The notes: generated by a model from the letters alone, not told the origin. A stretch of 64,000 nt of DNA from an uncultured Clostridium sp. (GCA_946411515.1 CAMKEH010000001.1:207041-271040); one strand, 5' to 3'; shown: positions 1-9,900, counted from the stretch's first letter. Made by a program: numbers and translations.

Positions 1-355
1 ATATTTTATAATTAACTATATTATCTTCATTGTCTGTAATTTTAATGTAATCTCCATTTGTTAATTGTGACAAATTAGAAAAAAATCTTCCATCTTTTAA
101 ATTATGACCAATAATAACGGTATTTCCAACCTTATTTATACCTGTACCATATAAGAAAGCAACAGATTCCTGTAAAGAAGCTTTAGTTACCTTTTCTAGT
201 ATCGGAATATCAAGAGATATTTTTGGTATTTCAATATTTCCAACCACATTAAATCCATGATATGTACTTTCTAATGCATATACATTTATTGTTGATACTA
301 ATAATACAAAAATAAATAATAAATAAATAATAATACTTTTTGATAATTTTTTCAT
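1..355 (-). CDS. Sortase, N-terminal part (runs off the window)
   Basis: The minus strand reads from an ATG at 355 behind a GAGG ribosome binding site to the window edge with no stop. The product starts with a basic, hydrophobic signal anchor and a short Ala site, followed by the sortase signature G-N-I-E-I-P-K-I-S-L-D-I-P-I and then G-N-T-V-I-I-G-H-N, which contains the catalytic histidine. The catalytic Cys (TLxTC) and Arg lie beyond the window. Sortases are membrane transpeptidases that cleave LPxTG-like signals and join surface proteins to peptidoglycan or to pilins. It starts 2 bases after the stop of the upstream membrane protein, so the two are probably co-transcribed. Class cannot be set from this part. 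Confidence 0.85.
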   Translation of the reverse strand, partial: MKKLSKSIIIYLLFIFVLLVSTINVYALESTYHGFNVVGNIEIPKISLDIPILEKVTKASLQESVAFLYGTGINKVGNTVIIGHNLKDGRFFSNLSQLTNGDYIKITDNEDNIVNYKI

Positions 356-357
356 TT

Positions 358-1410
358 TTAACCTCTTTCCCCTATTTTTTTATATATTATTGTAACACAT
401 ATAATATTAGATAAATAGATTATAATGTAACATACTATTTGCAAATATAAATTTTCTTTATAATTATTTAATATTTCAATATATCCTTCCGATTTTTCTT
501 TATATATATTGATAGCTTCTTTTTTAGATATATTTCGTTTATTAACATTTTCTTTTAAACTTACAGTTCCTGTTTTATAAAACAACTCTGCCCATTTCCA
601 CACACCTTTTACTAATATATCATTAAAGCTTAACATATAATTATTTTCTTCTTCATAAATATTATTTTCTTGTACATTTAAATCTGGATTAAAATTCAAC
701 TCATAATATTCTTGTAAATTATTATGATAAACTGCAATAGATAATTTCAATGTTCTATCATCTACAACTCCCATATTTATAAAGATTAATACTATCTTTG
801 TACTTAAAATTACTAATATTGTTATTATGCTTAAAATATATATTAATTTTGAATTAATACTTACCTTAATTTTTGAATTTAATATTTCTTTATAAGCTAA
901 AACTAACATAACAATTATAATATCAACTATTATTTTTTCATACACCACAATTAGTACAAATTCAAAATAGTTAACCATCCACATAATCTTTAATTTCGAA
1001 AGTTCATATACTCCTTCTGAATATAATTTACTTATAACTAACAATACTATTAGTGGAATAATATAATAAATTACAAAGCCTTTTATAAATTCAAATTTGA
1101 TTTTTTGAAAGTCAATTTTGTCCATATATTTATATAAGATCATAACTGCTAATACAACCGAGCAACAATATACAGGTTTTATAATAAAAACAGATAATAT
1201 AGCACAACTAATTACTAAAATAATAATTATAATTCTTATTTTTTTTGTAATAAAATTTTCTTTTAGTTTAATGTTTAATAATATTATTGCCAAAATAGAA
1301 GTAACAATTAAAGAAGATAAAAAAGCAATCTGAATGTTTAAACCTATTAGTTCAGTAAATAATATTATTATTAAAAAAGCTAGTCCAATAGTAAATCCCT
1401 TTTCTTTCAC
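358..1410 (-). CDS. Multi-pass membrane protein of unknown function
   Basis: A 350-residue protein with about nine hydrophobic segments and a central hydrophilic loop (about residues 215-300). The loop is rich in Asn and Glu and probably faces outward. I do not recognise the family. The start is a GTG with an AGGAG site seven bases upstream. The gene ends two bases before the sortase start, so the pair is probably one operon. A partner in surface-protein handling is possible but not shown by any motif. Confidence 0.6.
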   Translation of the reverse strand: MKEKGFTIGLAFLIIILFTELIGLNIQIAFLSSLIVTSILAIILLNIKLKENFITKKIRIIIIILVISCAILSVFIIKPVYCCSVVLAVMILYKYMDKIDFQKIKFEFIKGFVIYYIIPLIVLLVISKLYSEGVYELSKLKIMWMVNYFEFVLIVVYEKIIVDIIIVMLVLAYKEILNSKIKVSINSKLIYILSIITILVILSTKIVLIFINMGVVDDRTLKLSIAVYHNNLQEYYELNFNPDLNVQENNIYEEENNYMLSFNDILVKGVWKWAELFYKTGTVSLKENVNKRNISKKEAINIYKEKSEGYIEILNNYKENLYLQIVCYIIIYLSNIICVTIIYKKIGERG

Positions 1411-1542
1411 TTTTCAACTCCTATATATTAAACCCTTAATTCTATAGTAGCACAATATATTAAATACTTCAATCACAAAATATTTACATTTATGTTACAT
1501 TTATATTACATTTTCATTTCGTAGTCAAGCATTTTATATTAA

Positions 1543-2523
1543 TTAAATTTTTGCTATCCATGCCATAAACTCCTCTTTTGTTATTTCTTTTAACTTATAT
1601 GCATTTTTCTTGTCTTTTCCTTGATGTTTAAATAAATCATATTCTATTTCATACTTTCCACCTTTTGATTTAGCCAATGCTTGTTTTCTTTTATATACTT
1701 TTCTATATAAATTATAAGCTTCATCTTTTTCAAGATTCTTTATAAATACTTTACTTGCACCTATTTCTCTACATGTTTTATTATCTTCATAAACATTATC
1801 ACAGTAAATAACTGATGAATTGCTTGTAATAAAATACTTTCTACAATTTTTACACTTTTTTAGATATGTTTTTTCTTGTAATATCCAATATAATTCTATA
1901 AATAATAAGTTATAGAAATTATCTATTTCATAAACTTCTCTTATCTCATATTTGTTATTCTTTTTATTTTTTATTTCTTTAATTAATTCTTTATCTGTCA
2001 TTTTAGCTGAAGATTTATTGATTTTTATAGTTTTATTAAATTGATTATGTTTTAAAATTGAGTACTTTTCTATATCCTGTATATTAATAAATATCTGTAG
2101 CTTTTCTATTGGGCTTAATTCTTTTAATTCTTCTTTTTCACTAAATAGACAATATTCCAATATTTCAATTATTTGCTTTTTATAATCCTCAAAATTCTTT
2201 TTGTATTTATTATAAAACTTTTCCATTGTGTTTTCTAAATCTGCTCTTTCATTTGGATTAATAGTAAAAATTTCTTGTCTCTCTTTTTCTGTTAATAATG
2301 TTTGAAATCCATAAAATTTAAATATAAAATAAGATATTTCTTTTAAATCATTTAGTATAAAATTAAGAATCAAATCACCTATTTTATTAGATTGTTCAAA
2401 TACCCTTGTAATATATTTATAATTTCCTTTTTTATCTACTTCATAATCCAACATAGGCACTTTTATTTGTTCTTCTTTTGATTCATTATTTAGATATACT
2501 TCTATACTATTTTTAAACTTCAT
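1543..2523 (-). CDS. Zinc-finger protein, DUF6076-like
   Basis: A 326-residue soluble protein that is highly charged and rich in Lys and Glu. A putative zinc-binding cluster lies around residues 225-255: C-K-N-C-R-K-Y-F-I, then Y-C-D-N and T-C-R-E-I-G-A, giving four cysteines. This arrangement resembles the C-terminal part of DUF6076 proteins, which are common in Clostridia and often near recombinases. That match is from memory. It is divergent from the HTH-excisionase-integrase genes, with about 215 AT-rich bases between them that probably hold both promoters. Its function is unknown; nucleic acid binding is plausible. Confidence 0.55.
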   Translation of the reverse strand: MKFKNSIEVYLNNESKEEQIKVPMLDYEVDKKGNYKYITRVFEQSNKIGDLILNFILNDLKEISYFIFKFYGFQTLLTEKERQEIFTINPNERADLENTMEKFYNKYKKNFEDYKKQIIEILEYCLFSEKEELKELSPIEKLQIFINIQDIEKYSILKHNQFNKTIKINKSSAKMTDKELIKEIKNKKNNKYEIREVYEIDNFYNLLFIELYWILQEKTYLKKCKNCRKYFITSNSSVIYCDNVYEDNKTCREIGASKVFIKNLEKDEAYNLYRKVYKRKQALAKSKGGKYEIEYDLFKHQGKDKKNAYKLKEITKEEFMAWIAKI

Positions 2524-2739
2524 GTTTTCCCCCTATAAATTATTTATACTTTTTAAATAAAATCTATTGACAAGTTGGACAATTATGTGGTATATATTAA
2601 ATTGTCATTAGACAATTGTATTGTTTGTTGCTTATTGTCATCATTAGTATATCTTATATAAACACTTTTTTCAAGTCTTTATATAAAAATATTTATATTT
2701 TAAAACTGTTAGCAGATTTTTGCATTATGAATTTAGGAG

Positions 2740-3177
2740 TTGATTCACCTGAGAAATACTGATTTAGAACGAAATAATTTGATTTATAATCTATACTTTT
2801 CTGATAAATTAAATTTAACAGAAATTAGTAAAAAAGTTGATTTATCAATTAGTCAAATAAGTAGAATTCTGTCTAAATCTCCCCTATATTTGCAAGAAAA
2901 AGCTGATAGAAAAGATAAAAATCGCATTAAACATATTGAACAAACAAAAGAATTAATAAAAAGAAAGCGCGATAAGAAAAAAGCTGAAGAAAAAGCAGTT
3001 TTAGATAAGTTACATTATCAAGCATCTATTGAATTATCTTCTTTTGCTCCATTATCTAATTTTGCTATAAGAAAAACCTGTTCAAGTGCTTATAATTATA
3101 ATACCGATAAAAGAAGATTTGAATTAAAAGATGATGTTGCATATTCTACAGATATGCCATCAAAAATTAAATACTAA
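2740..3177 (+). CDS. HTH DNA-binding protein, element regulator
   Basis: About 145 residues. Residues 18-45 form a sigma-region-4-like helix-turn-helix (N-L-T-E-I-S-K-K-V-D-L-S-I-S-Q-I-S-R-I-L-S). A basic, probably coiled, middle part follows (about 55-90). The C-terminal tail is of unknown role. The position just before the excisionase and integrase is like the Orf7-type regulators of Tn916. The start is uncertain: the AGGAG at 2735-2739 is too close to the TTG at 2740, and only ATT (2743) and CTG (2749) fit the spacing. A short ATG reading frame of 11 codons at 2727 overlaps it in another frame and could be a leader peptide. Confidence 0.6.
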   Translation: MIHLRNTDLERNNLIYNLYFSDKLNLTEISKKVDLSISQISRILSKSPLYLQEKADRKDKNRIKHIEQTKELIKRKRDKKKAEEKAVLDKLHYQASIELSSFAPLSNFAIRKTCSSAYNYNTDKRRFELKDDVAYSTDMPSKIKY

Positions 3178-3237
3178 TACTCAAATAGACTTATTTTTAA
3201 TAGGTCTTTTATTTTATCAAGAATTGGAGGTGATACG

Positions 3238-3459
3238 ATGAATGAAGAATCAAATAATCCTTATAGTATAATGTTTACTGATTATCCTGACATTGTAAAT
3301 ATTAAACAAATGAGAAATATGCTTGGAGGAATTGGTATAACTCTTGCCTATAAATTACTTAAAGAAGGTAAAATAAAATATATAAAAATCGGAAGAGAAT
3401 ATAAAATTCCTAAAACATTTATCATTAATTATTTACTACAAGAAAAATCTAACCTATAA
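3238..3459 (+). CDS. Excisionase-like HTH_17 protein
   Basis: A 73-residue protein with the excisionase winged-helix pattern: N-I-K-Q-M-R-N-M-L-G, then L-A-Y-K-L-L-K-E-G-K-I-K-Y-I-K-I-G-R-E-Y-K and I-P-K-T-F-I. Excisionases bind near the attachment site and steer the integrase toward excision. The ATG follows a near-perfect GGAGGTGA. It lies 60 bases after the HTH regulator and 150 bases before the integrase, which is the usual order. The 3460-3609 gap holds an imperfect inverted repeat around 3499-3540 and a promoter-like AT-rich stretch. Confidence 0.8.
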   Translation: MNEESNNPYSIMFTDYPDIVNIKQMRNMLGGIGITLAYKLLKEGKIKYIKIGREYKIPKTFIINYLLQEKSNL

Positions 3460-3609
3460 TGATGAGTTATAAAATAGAAAAGTTATTATAAGAACAACTG
3501 TGGGCTGAAAAATCTTCTCATTTTTTTATACAGCTCAACATATGTATAATCTTATGATACAATAAAATAAACTATAGGTAAGTAAACTGTTATACAGGAA
3601 GGAGGAAAT

Positions 3610-5214
3610 TTGGTAACAGGAAGCTTACAAATAAAAGGATTAGTTTATTACATTGTATTAAATGTATATCCTAATAATAAAAGAAATCAAAAGTGGATAC
3701 CAACAACAGTTATTGCAAATGGTAAAAAAGTAAATCAAATAAAAGCTGAAAAACTACTATCAGATATTCGTATGATATATGATAAAGATTCTTATATAGA
3801 TAATAAAAAGACAGCTGAACAACTTTTAGAACAAAAAAGAAATTATAATAATAGTAATAGTTTTTCTAGGCAAAATCTGTTTAGTAAACAGGAAACTGAA
3901 AAATTAACTTTAACAAATGAAGCTCTATCAAGCGAAGAAGAACTAATAATAACAAAATGTTTATCAAATTGGTATAATACCTCAAAAGAAACTATGATAG
4001 ATTCTTTAATGAATATAATAAAAGAAAATCCTAATACCCATTTGATTAGAAAAATTATTACAGATTTGGTTAATAAATTATCTGATGACCCAAGGGAACA
4101 AAGACTAAAAAAAATGGGCCATTATCGTAATATGTTATTTAGTGATTACATTAAAGAATGGCTAAAATCTATAGAAAATAAAGTTTCCAAGAGCACATAT
4201 AAAGGATATTACGACCATGTAAATGGTAGAATGATTCAATATTTTGAAACTGAAGAATTGCTTTTAAAAGATGTTACATTAGCTGATATTTATAACTATA
4301 TAGAATATCTTTTTACAGAAGGATTAAAAACAAATACTATAAAACATCATAGATCAATTCTGTCTTGTGTTTTTACAAGAGCAGTTGAGCAAGAATTATT
4401 TGAATATAATTTCATTAATAATTTAAAACCAATTAAATCTGACCAATATATTGGAAATTTTTATAAGCATGAAGAATTATTGCATTTATTTGATGTAGTA
4501 AAAGAAACAACTATTAGATTAGAAGTAATTATTGCAGCAGTATATGGTTTAAGACGTGAAGAAGTTTTAGGTTTAAAATGGGATGCTATTGATTTTACAA
4601 GAAAAACAATTACTATAAAACATACTGTTCAAAGGTTTAAAATAAATGGTAAAACACAATTTGTATTTAAAGACAAAACAAAATCGCAATCTTCATATCG
4701 TACTTTACCATTATTTGATTTTATAGAAGAATTATTAAAAGAATATCAAAATATTAATGCAGAATATAAAAGATTATTTGGCAATACTTATTGTAATACA
4801 TATAAAGATTACATTTGTTTAATGCCAAATGGAGAACTTATGAAACCAGGATATTTAAGTCATACTTTTTCAAAAGTATTAGTAGATAACGAATTAAAAC
4901 GAATTCGCTTACATGATTTAAGACATTCTTGTGCTACTTTACTAATACAAAATAAAGTTCCAGTTAAAGATATTCAAATATGGCTTGGACATTCTAATAT
5001 TCAAACTACAATGATTTACACACATTTAGATGAATCAAATAAAGAAATTTCTGCACAAGTATTAGTAGCTAAATTTCAGTATATTTTAACAAATTATAAT
5101 GAAAACGAAATTTATGAGATGAAGAACGAAACTTTAAATAACATCTACGAAGATATAGACAAAACAAATAATCTGAAAGAAATAGAAAAAGTTGTTGTAA
5201 ACACTCAAAACTAA
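3610..5214 (+). CDS. int: Tyrosine-family site-specific integrase
   Basis: A 534-residue phage/ICE-type integrase. The N-terminal part (to about 170) is an AP2-like arm-binding region with a long charged insert. The SAM-like core-binding domain spans about 175-280 (F-S-D-Y-I-K-E-W-L). The catalytic domain shows the first Arg in V-Y-G-L-R-R-E-E-V, then H-D-L-R-H-S-C-A-T-L, L-G-H-S-N-I-Q-T-T, and the nucleophile Tyr in M-I-Y-T-H. The start is TTG behind AGGAGGAAAT. It points at the 3' end of tRNA-Leu, the likely target. A tail of about 40 residues follows the catalytic Tyr. Confidence 0.93.
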   Translation: MVTGSLQIKGLVYYIVLNVYPNNKRNQKWIPTTVIANGKKVNQIKAEKLLSDIRMIYDKDSYIDNKKTAEQLLEQKRNYNNSNSFSRQNLFSKQETEKLTLTNEALSSEEELIITKCLSNWYNTSKETMIDSLMNIIKENPNTHLIRKIITDLVNKLSDDPREQRLKKMGHYRNMLFSDYIKEWLKSIENKVSKSTYKGYYDHVNGRMIQYFETEELLLKDVTLADIYNYIEYLFTEGLKTNTIKHHRSILSCVFTRAVEQELFEYNFINNLKPIKSDQYIGNFYKHEELLHLFDVVKETTIRLEVIIAAVYGLRREEVLGLKWDAIDFTRKTITIKHTVQRFKINGKTQFVFKDKTKSQSSYRTLPLFDFIEELLKEYQNINAEYKRLFGNTYCNTYKDYICLMPNGELMKPGYLSHTFSKVLVDNELKRIRLHDLRHSCATLLIQNKVPVKDIQIWLGHSNIQTTMIYTHLDESNKEISAQVLVAKFQYILTNYNENEIYEMKNETLNNIYEDIDKTNNLKEIEKVVVNTQN

Positions 5215-5315
5215 CAACAACTCTTTAAAAGTGTTAGAAAATTTGATTAGATTTGTTAGAAAGTAATCAAATTTTCTACATATTTAATATCTCATAAAAG
5301 CTTGAAAGCCTTATG

Positions 5316-5399
5316 TGGTGCGGATGAAGGGACTCGAACCCCCACGCCATTGGCACTGGTTCCTAAGACCAGCGCGTCTACCAGTTCCGCCACATCCGC
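5316..5399 (-). tRNA. tRNA-Leu (anticodon TAG)
   Basis: 84 bases including an encoded CCA. The acceptor GCGGATG pairs with CATCCGC, the discriminator is A, the long class II variable arm is present, and the anticodon loop CTTAGGA gives TAG. The T-arm GTTCGAGTC is normal. The 3' end faces the integrase at 5214, so this is the probable integration target. Last gene of a three-tRNA unit. Confidence 0.95.
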
Positions 5400-5448
5400 A
5401 TATTTATTTACAAAAAGATTTTAAATAGCAAATATCTAAAATCTTCAT

Positions 5449-5522
<74 letters not shown>

Positions 5523-5548
5523 ATATTAAATTTATAATTGTCAGGGTT

Positions 5549-5622
<74 letters not shown>

Positions 5623-5644
5623 ATTTTCCTCCTGACAATTATAG

Positions 5645-5673
5645 ATTATAAATGTTTTTTTATATTTTGTCAA
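5645..5673 (-). promoter_or_regulatory. Sigma-A promoter of the tRNA operon
   Basis: On the minus strand a consensus TTGACA (5673-5668) is separated by exactly 17 bases from TATAAT (5650-5645). The first tRNA-Gly starts about 22 bases further on. No other gene lies between. Confidence 0.85.
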
Positions 5674-5693
5674 TAGTTAATTAAAATTTTTTA

Positions 5694-7292
5694 TTACTTT
5701 TTTGCTGCATTTATTAATCCTACAAATAATGGTGCTGGTTTGTTTGGTCTAGATTTTAATTCTGGATGAAATTGCCCTGCTATAAAATATGGATGATTCT
5801 CTAATTCTACTATTTCTACTAAAAGTCCATCTGGCGATGTTCCAGAAATTTTTAATCCCGCTTTTTCTAATTTTTCTCTATATTCATTATTATATTCAAA
5901 TCTATGTCTATGTCTTTCTGAAATTTCGGTTTTACCATATAATTTACTTGCTAAACTTCCTTTTTTTAGAACACAAGGATAAGCTCCTAATCTCATTGTT
6001 CCACCTTTTTTATCTATTCCTTTTTGCTCTTCCATAATATGAATTACAGGATTTTTAGTCTTTTCATTTAATTCAGCTGAATCTGCATCTTTTAAATTCA
6101 GTACATTTCTTGCAAATTCTACAACAGCCATTTGCATACCTAAACATATTCCTAAGAACGGTATTTTATTTTCTCTTACATATTTTATTGTTTCAATTTT
6201 CCCTTCTATTCCTCTATTTCCAAATCCTCCTGGAACCACAACTCCATTATATTTAGAAAGTTTTTCCTTTACATTTTCACCATTTATTGTTTCTGAATCA
6301 ACTAAATCAATTTTTACTTTTACATTATTTACAAAACCAGCATGATGTAAGCTTTCTATAACAGAAATGTAAGAATCTTCTAATTTGACATACTTACCAA
6401 CAATTGCAATACTTACTCTATCATTGTCATTAATATTTCTTATATTTTCTATCATTGTTTCCCATCTTGAGTTATCTGGTATATATCTTTCCAATCTTAA
6501 ATGATTACAAACTTCTCTTGCTAATCCTTCTTTTTCTAACATTAAAGGTACTGCATATAGGCAGTCAGCAGTTTTATTTTGTATTACACTTGTTTTTCTC
6601 ACATTACAAAATAGGGCTAATTTTTCTCTTATACTTTCAGGTATATCTTGTTCTGTTCTACATACTAATATATCTGGTTTTATTCCAAAACTTTGTAATT
6701 CTTTTACAGAATGTTGTGTTGGTTTTGATTTTAATTCATTTGAACCAGAAATATAAGGTAATAATGTTACATGTATATAAACTACATCTTCAGGATTTTT
6801 TTCTAATCCAACTTGTCTTATTGCTTCTATAATAGAAAGACCTTCAATATCTCCTACTGTTCCTCCTATTTCTGTTATAACTATATCTGTATCAGTATCT
6901 TCAAATCCATAAATTTTACTTTTAATCTCATTTGTAATATGAGGAATTACTTGAACTGTTTTTCCTAAATATTCTCCTTTTCTTTCCTTTTCAATTACAT
7001 TTGAATATATTTTCCCCATTGTTACACTAGAATTTTGAGTTAGATTTTCATTTATAAATCTTTCATAATGTCCTAAATCTAGATCTGTTTCTGTTCCATC
7101 GTCTGTTACAAAAACTTCTCCATGCTCATATGGATTCATTGTTCCTGGATCTACATTTATATAAGGATCAAATTTTTGTATTGTTACCTTATATCCTCTA
7201 TTTTTTAGTAATCTTCCAAGTGATGCTGCTGTTATTCCCTTTCCCAATCCAGATACTACTCCTCCTGTTACAAAAATGTATTTTGTATTCAT
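5694..7292 (-). CDS. pyrG: CTP synthase
   Basis: A 532-residue cytosolic enzyme that makes CTP from UTP, ATP and glutamine. The N-terminal synthetase domain begins [13 protein letters not shown] (ATP and UTP site) and carries [10 protein letters not shown]. The C-terminal class I glutamine amidotransferase has the nucleophile Cys in G-I-C-L-G-M-Q and the His-Glu pair in F-H-P-E. The length is normal for the family. ATG start behind GGAGG. The leader holds an AT-rich hairpin (7332-7373) that could end greA transcription or attenuate pyrG. The GGGCU reiterative-initiation signal of Bacillus pyrG was not seen. Confidence 0.98.
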   Translation of the reverse strand: MNTKYIFVTGGVVSGLGKGITAASLGRLLKNRGYKVTIQKFDPYINVDPGTMNPYEHGEVFVTDDGTETDLDLGHYERFINENLTQNSSVTMGKIYSNVIEKERKGEYLGKTVQVIPHITNEIKSKIYGFEDTDTDIVITEIGGTVGDIEGLSIIEAIRQVGLEKNPEDVVYIHVTLLPYISGSNELKSKPTQHSVKELQSFGIKPDILVCRTEQDIPESIREKLALFCNVRKTSVIQNKTADCLYAVPLMLEKEGLAREVCNHLRLERYIPDNSRWETMIENIRNINDNDRVSIAIVGKYVKLEDSYISVIESLHHAGFVNNVKVKIDLVDSETINGENVKEKLSKYNGVVVPGGFGNRGIEGKIETIKYVRENKIPFLGICLGMQMAVVEFARNVLNLKDADSAELNEKTKNPVIHIMEEQKGIDKKGGTMRLGAYPCVLKKGSLASKLYGKTEISERHRHRFEYNNEYREKLEKAGLKISGTSPDGLLVEIVELENHPYFIAGQFHPELKSRPNKPAPLFVGLINAAKK

Positions 7293-7319
7293 ATTTTCCT
7301 CCCATCTAAAATTTCTCGG

Positions 7320-7373
7320 AAAATAAAAAAAGATTAAAAAAATTTCACCGAAAATTTTGGTTTTTTTTTAATC
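7320..7373 (-). terminator. Terminator-like hairpin between greA and pyrG
   Basis: On the minus strand an 11-base perfect stem (7373-7363 with 7342-7332, GATTAAAAAAA/TTTTTTTAATC) is followed by a T-rich run. It lies 44 bases after the greA stop and 40 bases before the pyrG start, so it can act as the greA terminator or as a pyrG attenuator. Confidence 0.55.
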
Positions 7374-7416
7374 TATTATTAGTTTAACACTTTTAAATAA
7401 AATTTACAAGCATTTT

Positions 7417-7893
7417 CTATTTTTTTATTGATAATATTTTATATTTCATAATTCCTGCAGGTGCATTTACTTCTACTACGTTGTTTTTTCTAGCGCCAAG
7501 TAAAGCTGAGCCTAAAGGTGATTCATTAGATATCTTATTTTCTGCTAAATTTACTTCTGTTGATCCAACTATAGTGTATTCTACTTTTTCATCAAATTCC
7601 ATATCTAATACTCTTACAATATTACCTATTTGTACAGTTTCTGTATCAATTTCTTTTTCATCTATTATTTTTGCATGTCTAATTTTATTTTCTAATTCTG
7701 CAATTTTAACTTCATTTTCAGCTTGTGCTGTTTTTGCTTCATCATATTCAGAGTTTTCAGATAAGTCTCCAAATCCTAATGCAACTTTTATTCTATCAGC
7801 AATTTCTGCTCTTTTTTCTGTTCTTAAATAATTTAATTCTTCTTCTAATTTATCATAACCTTCTTGTGTTAATATAACATCCTTTTCTTCCAT
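7417..7893 (-). CDS. greA: Transcription elongation factor GreA
   Basis: 158 residues. The N-terminal antiparallel coiled coil (about 1-75) carries the acidic tip L-S-E-N-S-E-Y-D-E-A-K, which enters the RNA polymerase secondary channel and stimulates cleavage of backtracked RNA. The C-terminal FKBP-like domain (about 85-158) contains S-P-L-G-S-A-L-L-G. Length and motifs are typical. Stop codon TAG, which shows that TAG is a normal stop in this genome. Confidence 0.97.
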   Translation of the reverse strand: MEEKDVILTQEGYDKLEEELNYLRTEKRAEIADRIKVALGFGDLSENSEYDEAKTAQAENEVKIAELENKIRHAKIIDEKEIDTETVQIGNIVRVLDMEFDEKVEYTIVGSTEVNLAENKISNESPLGSALLGARKNNVVEVNAPAGIMKYKILSIKK

Positions 7894-7984
7894 GTTAAAT
7901 ACTCCTCTCTGTTATCTATTCTTTTAAAAATATTATATATATTACGGCAAAAACTCAAATTTGTCAAGTAAATTTTGTTATTTT

Positions 7985-8575
7985 CTATTTTATTAATTTT
8001 TTAGCACCTTTCATATAATCTATTCCTGAGAAAATTGTAGCAATAGTTTGAACAATCATCATAATTGTTACAAATAAGTTTACTACTAAATCTCCACCTT
8101 TTAATGTTCCTGTAAAACATTCTCCAAATGCATTTAAATCTAAAAATGCTACTATTATTGCAATCATTTGAGTAACAGTTTTTAATTTGCCCCATTTTGA
8201 TGCAGCTATTACTTTCCCACCTTTTTCTACTGCAATTAGTCTATATCCTGATACCATAAATTCTCTGGCTAATACTATAATTGGAATCCATGCTGGTAAT
8301 TTTTGCATTTCAACTAACATAATCATTGCAGCTAAAACCAATATTTTATCAGCAAGTGGATCTAAAAATTTTCCAAATGTTGTTACTTGATTATTTTTTC
8401 TTGCTAAATATCCGTCTAGTTTATCTGTTATTGATGCTAATATAAATATACCATCAATTATCAGCCATGTAATTGGTATTCCTAAAAAAGTTCCATTTAT
8501 TCCAAAAAAAGGTATTATTACCATTAATGGTACCAAAATAATTCTAAATATTGTTAATTTATTTGGTAAATTCAT
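7985..8575 (-). CDS. pgsA: CDP-diacylglycerol-glycerol-3-phosphate 3-phosphatidyltransferase
   Basis: A 196-residue membrane enzyme that makes phosphatidylglycerol phosphate from CDP-diacylglycerol and glycerol-3-phosphate. The CDP-alcohol phosphotransferase motif is complete: T-D-K-L-D-G-Y-L-A-R near residue 50, then G-K-F-L-D-P-L-A-D-K near 68. Four to six membrane segments are visible. ATG start with AGGAGG. It is 20 bases after the S41 protease gene and probably in the same transcript. Confidence 0.95.
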   Translation of the reverse strand: MNLPNKLTIFRIILVPLMVIIPFFGINGTFLGIPITWLIIDGIFILASITDKLDGYLARKNNQVTTFGKFLDPLADKILVLAAMIMLVEMQKLPAWIPIIVLAREFMVSGYRLIAVEKGGKVIAASKWGKLKTVTQMIAIIVAFLDLNAFGECFTGTLKGGDLVVNLFVTIMMIVQTIATIFSGIDYMKGAKKLIK

Positions 8576-8595
8576 TTAATATTTCCTCCTATGAT

Positions 8596-9810
8596 TTATT
8601 TTAACATTTCAATTGCTTTTTGTAGCTGTGTATCATCTTTTTCTTCAATTGTCAATTTATTTTTTAATTCTTCTGGCAACTCAATTTTTTCATCTGGTTC
8701 AATTCCTATTTTATTTATTTTAGTTTTATTTGGTGTTAAATATTCTTCTGATGTTATTTTTAATCCACTTCCATCTTGTAATGTCATTAATTGTTGAATC
8801 ACACCTTTTCCATAAGTTTTTGTTCCTACTATTTTTGCTTTTTCATGATCTTTTAATGCACCTGCTAGTATTTCAGAAGAACTTGCAGTATTACTATTTG
8901 TTAAAATTACTATTGGCATATTTATTATTGGATCTTCTTTTGATTTTTCTATTTTTTCATTATTGTTTTTGTCTACTTCATATAGCATTACTTTATCTTT
9001 TTCTAATATATAATCTGCTATACTTAAAGCTTCACTAACTATTCCACCACCATTATTTCTTAAATCTATTATTAATGATTTTATTCCTTGAGATTTTAAT
9101 TCTTCATATTTTGTTTTAAATTCTTTTGAAGTTTCTTCATCAAATGATGAAAATTTTATATATCCTATATTATTTTGCAAAACTTTTCCTTCTACAGGAT
9201 TTACCTTTATATTTTCTCTTATTAATTCAAAATTTAGATTTTCCGTTCCTCTTAATAATTCTAATTTTACAGTTGAACCTGCTTCTCCTTTTATTTTATT
9301 TGCTGCAACTGACATATCGTCTGCTGAGTATTGAACACCATCTACAGAAATTATTAAATCCCCTGGTAGTATTCCTGCTTTTTCTGCAGGGCTTCCTTTT
9401 ATTGGAGATAATACCATTACTTTATTTGAGTTAGTATCTTTCACCATATATATTCCTATTCCTACAAAATTTCCTGTTGTTTCTTCTAAATAATCTTTCA
9501 TATCTTCTTTGGAAATATATTCTGTATATTGGTCATCTAAACCTTCTATGTATCCTTTTATTGCTCCTTCTTTTAACTTTTCTTCATTTACTTCGCCCAA
9601 AAAATATTTATCTATTAACATTTTATACTTACTTAGTTCACTTGCTATCTCTCCATTATCTGAAGAAGTAACAACTAAAGTTTTTCCTAATTTATCATTA
9701 TCTTTCAAGAATTGATATGTTCCTACTGCTGTAATAATAAATGTTACAAATGCAACTAATATTATTAGCATTATTATCTTAAATATTTTATAGCCTCTTT
9801 TTTCTCCCAT
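8596..9810 (-). CDS. ctpA: S41 family carboxyl-terminal processing protease
   Basis: A 404-residue secreted or membrane-anchored protease: one N-terminal membrane segment (about 12-35), a PDZ domain (about 105-185, S-P-A-E-K-A-G-I-L-P-G-D) and the S41 core. The catalytic Ser is in N-T-A-S-S-S-E-I-L-A-G and the catalytic Lys in G-T-K-T-Y-G-K-G. Such proteases trim cell-wall hydrolases or signalling proteins. The position directly after two M23 hydrolases and ftsEX suggests a role in controlling division hydrolases (inference). Confidence 0.93.
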   Translation of the reverse strand: MGEKRGYKIFKIIMLIILVAFVTFIITAVGTYQFLKDNDKLGKTLVVTSSDNGEIASELSKYKMLIDKYFLGEVNEEKLKEGAIKGYIEGLDDQYTEYISKEDMKDYLEETTGNFVGIGIYMVKDTNSNKVMVLSPIKGSPAEKAGILPGDLIISVDGVQYSADDMSVAANKIKGEAGSTVKLELLRGTENLNFELIRENIKVNPVEGKVLQNNIGYIKFSSFDEETSKEFKTKYEELKSQGIKSLIIDLRNNGGGIVSEALSIADYILEKDKVMLYEVDKNNNEKIEKSKEDPIINMPIVILTNSNTASSSEILAGALKDHEKAKIVGTKTYGKGVIQQLMTLQDGSGLKITSEEYLTPNKTKINKIGIEPDEKIELPEELKNKLTIEEKDDTQLQKAIEMLK

Positions 9811-9836
9811 TTTGCATTCTCCTTTAACTTATAAAC

Positions 9837-9857
9837 TGGGCGGATTTATTCCGCCCA
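9837..9857. repeat. Intercistronic GC-rich hairpin
   Basis: The inverted repeat TGGGCGGA/TCCGCCCA with a five-base loop is the most GC-rich spot in this region. There is no strong T-run next to it. It may act as a weak terminator or as an mRNA processing or stability element between the M23 gene and ctpA. Confidence 0.5.
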
Positions 9858-9900
9858 TATATTTTAATTATATGTATTTTTTATATTCTAATGATAATTT

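Larger units (their letters stand above)
1..5315. mobile_element. Integrase end of an integrative element at tRNA-Leu
   Basis: The order HTH regulator, excisionase, tyrosine integrase, then the 3' end of a tRNA gene matches the recombination end of Tn916-type and other tRNA-targeting integrative elements. The integrase stops about 100 bases from the 3' end of tRNA-Leu, so one attachment site should lie between 5215 and 5340. The sortase, membrane protein and zinc-finger gene to the left may be cargo. No second copy of the tRNA 3' end was seen in the window, so the other end is probably to the left of base 1. That the left-hand genes belong to the element is inference. Confidence 0.5.

Noticed and set aside
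5789..6832. Long open frames opposite pyrG
   Set aside because: They are antisense shadows rich in Leu and Phe, without ribosome binding sites. The same holds for many frames opposite other genes.
7332..7373. Pyrimidine-sensing attenuator of pyrG of the Bacillus type
   Set aside because: The GGGCU initiation signal could not be found, and the hairpin is explained equally well as the greA terminator.
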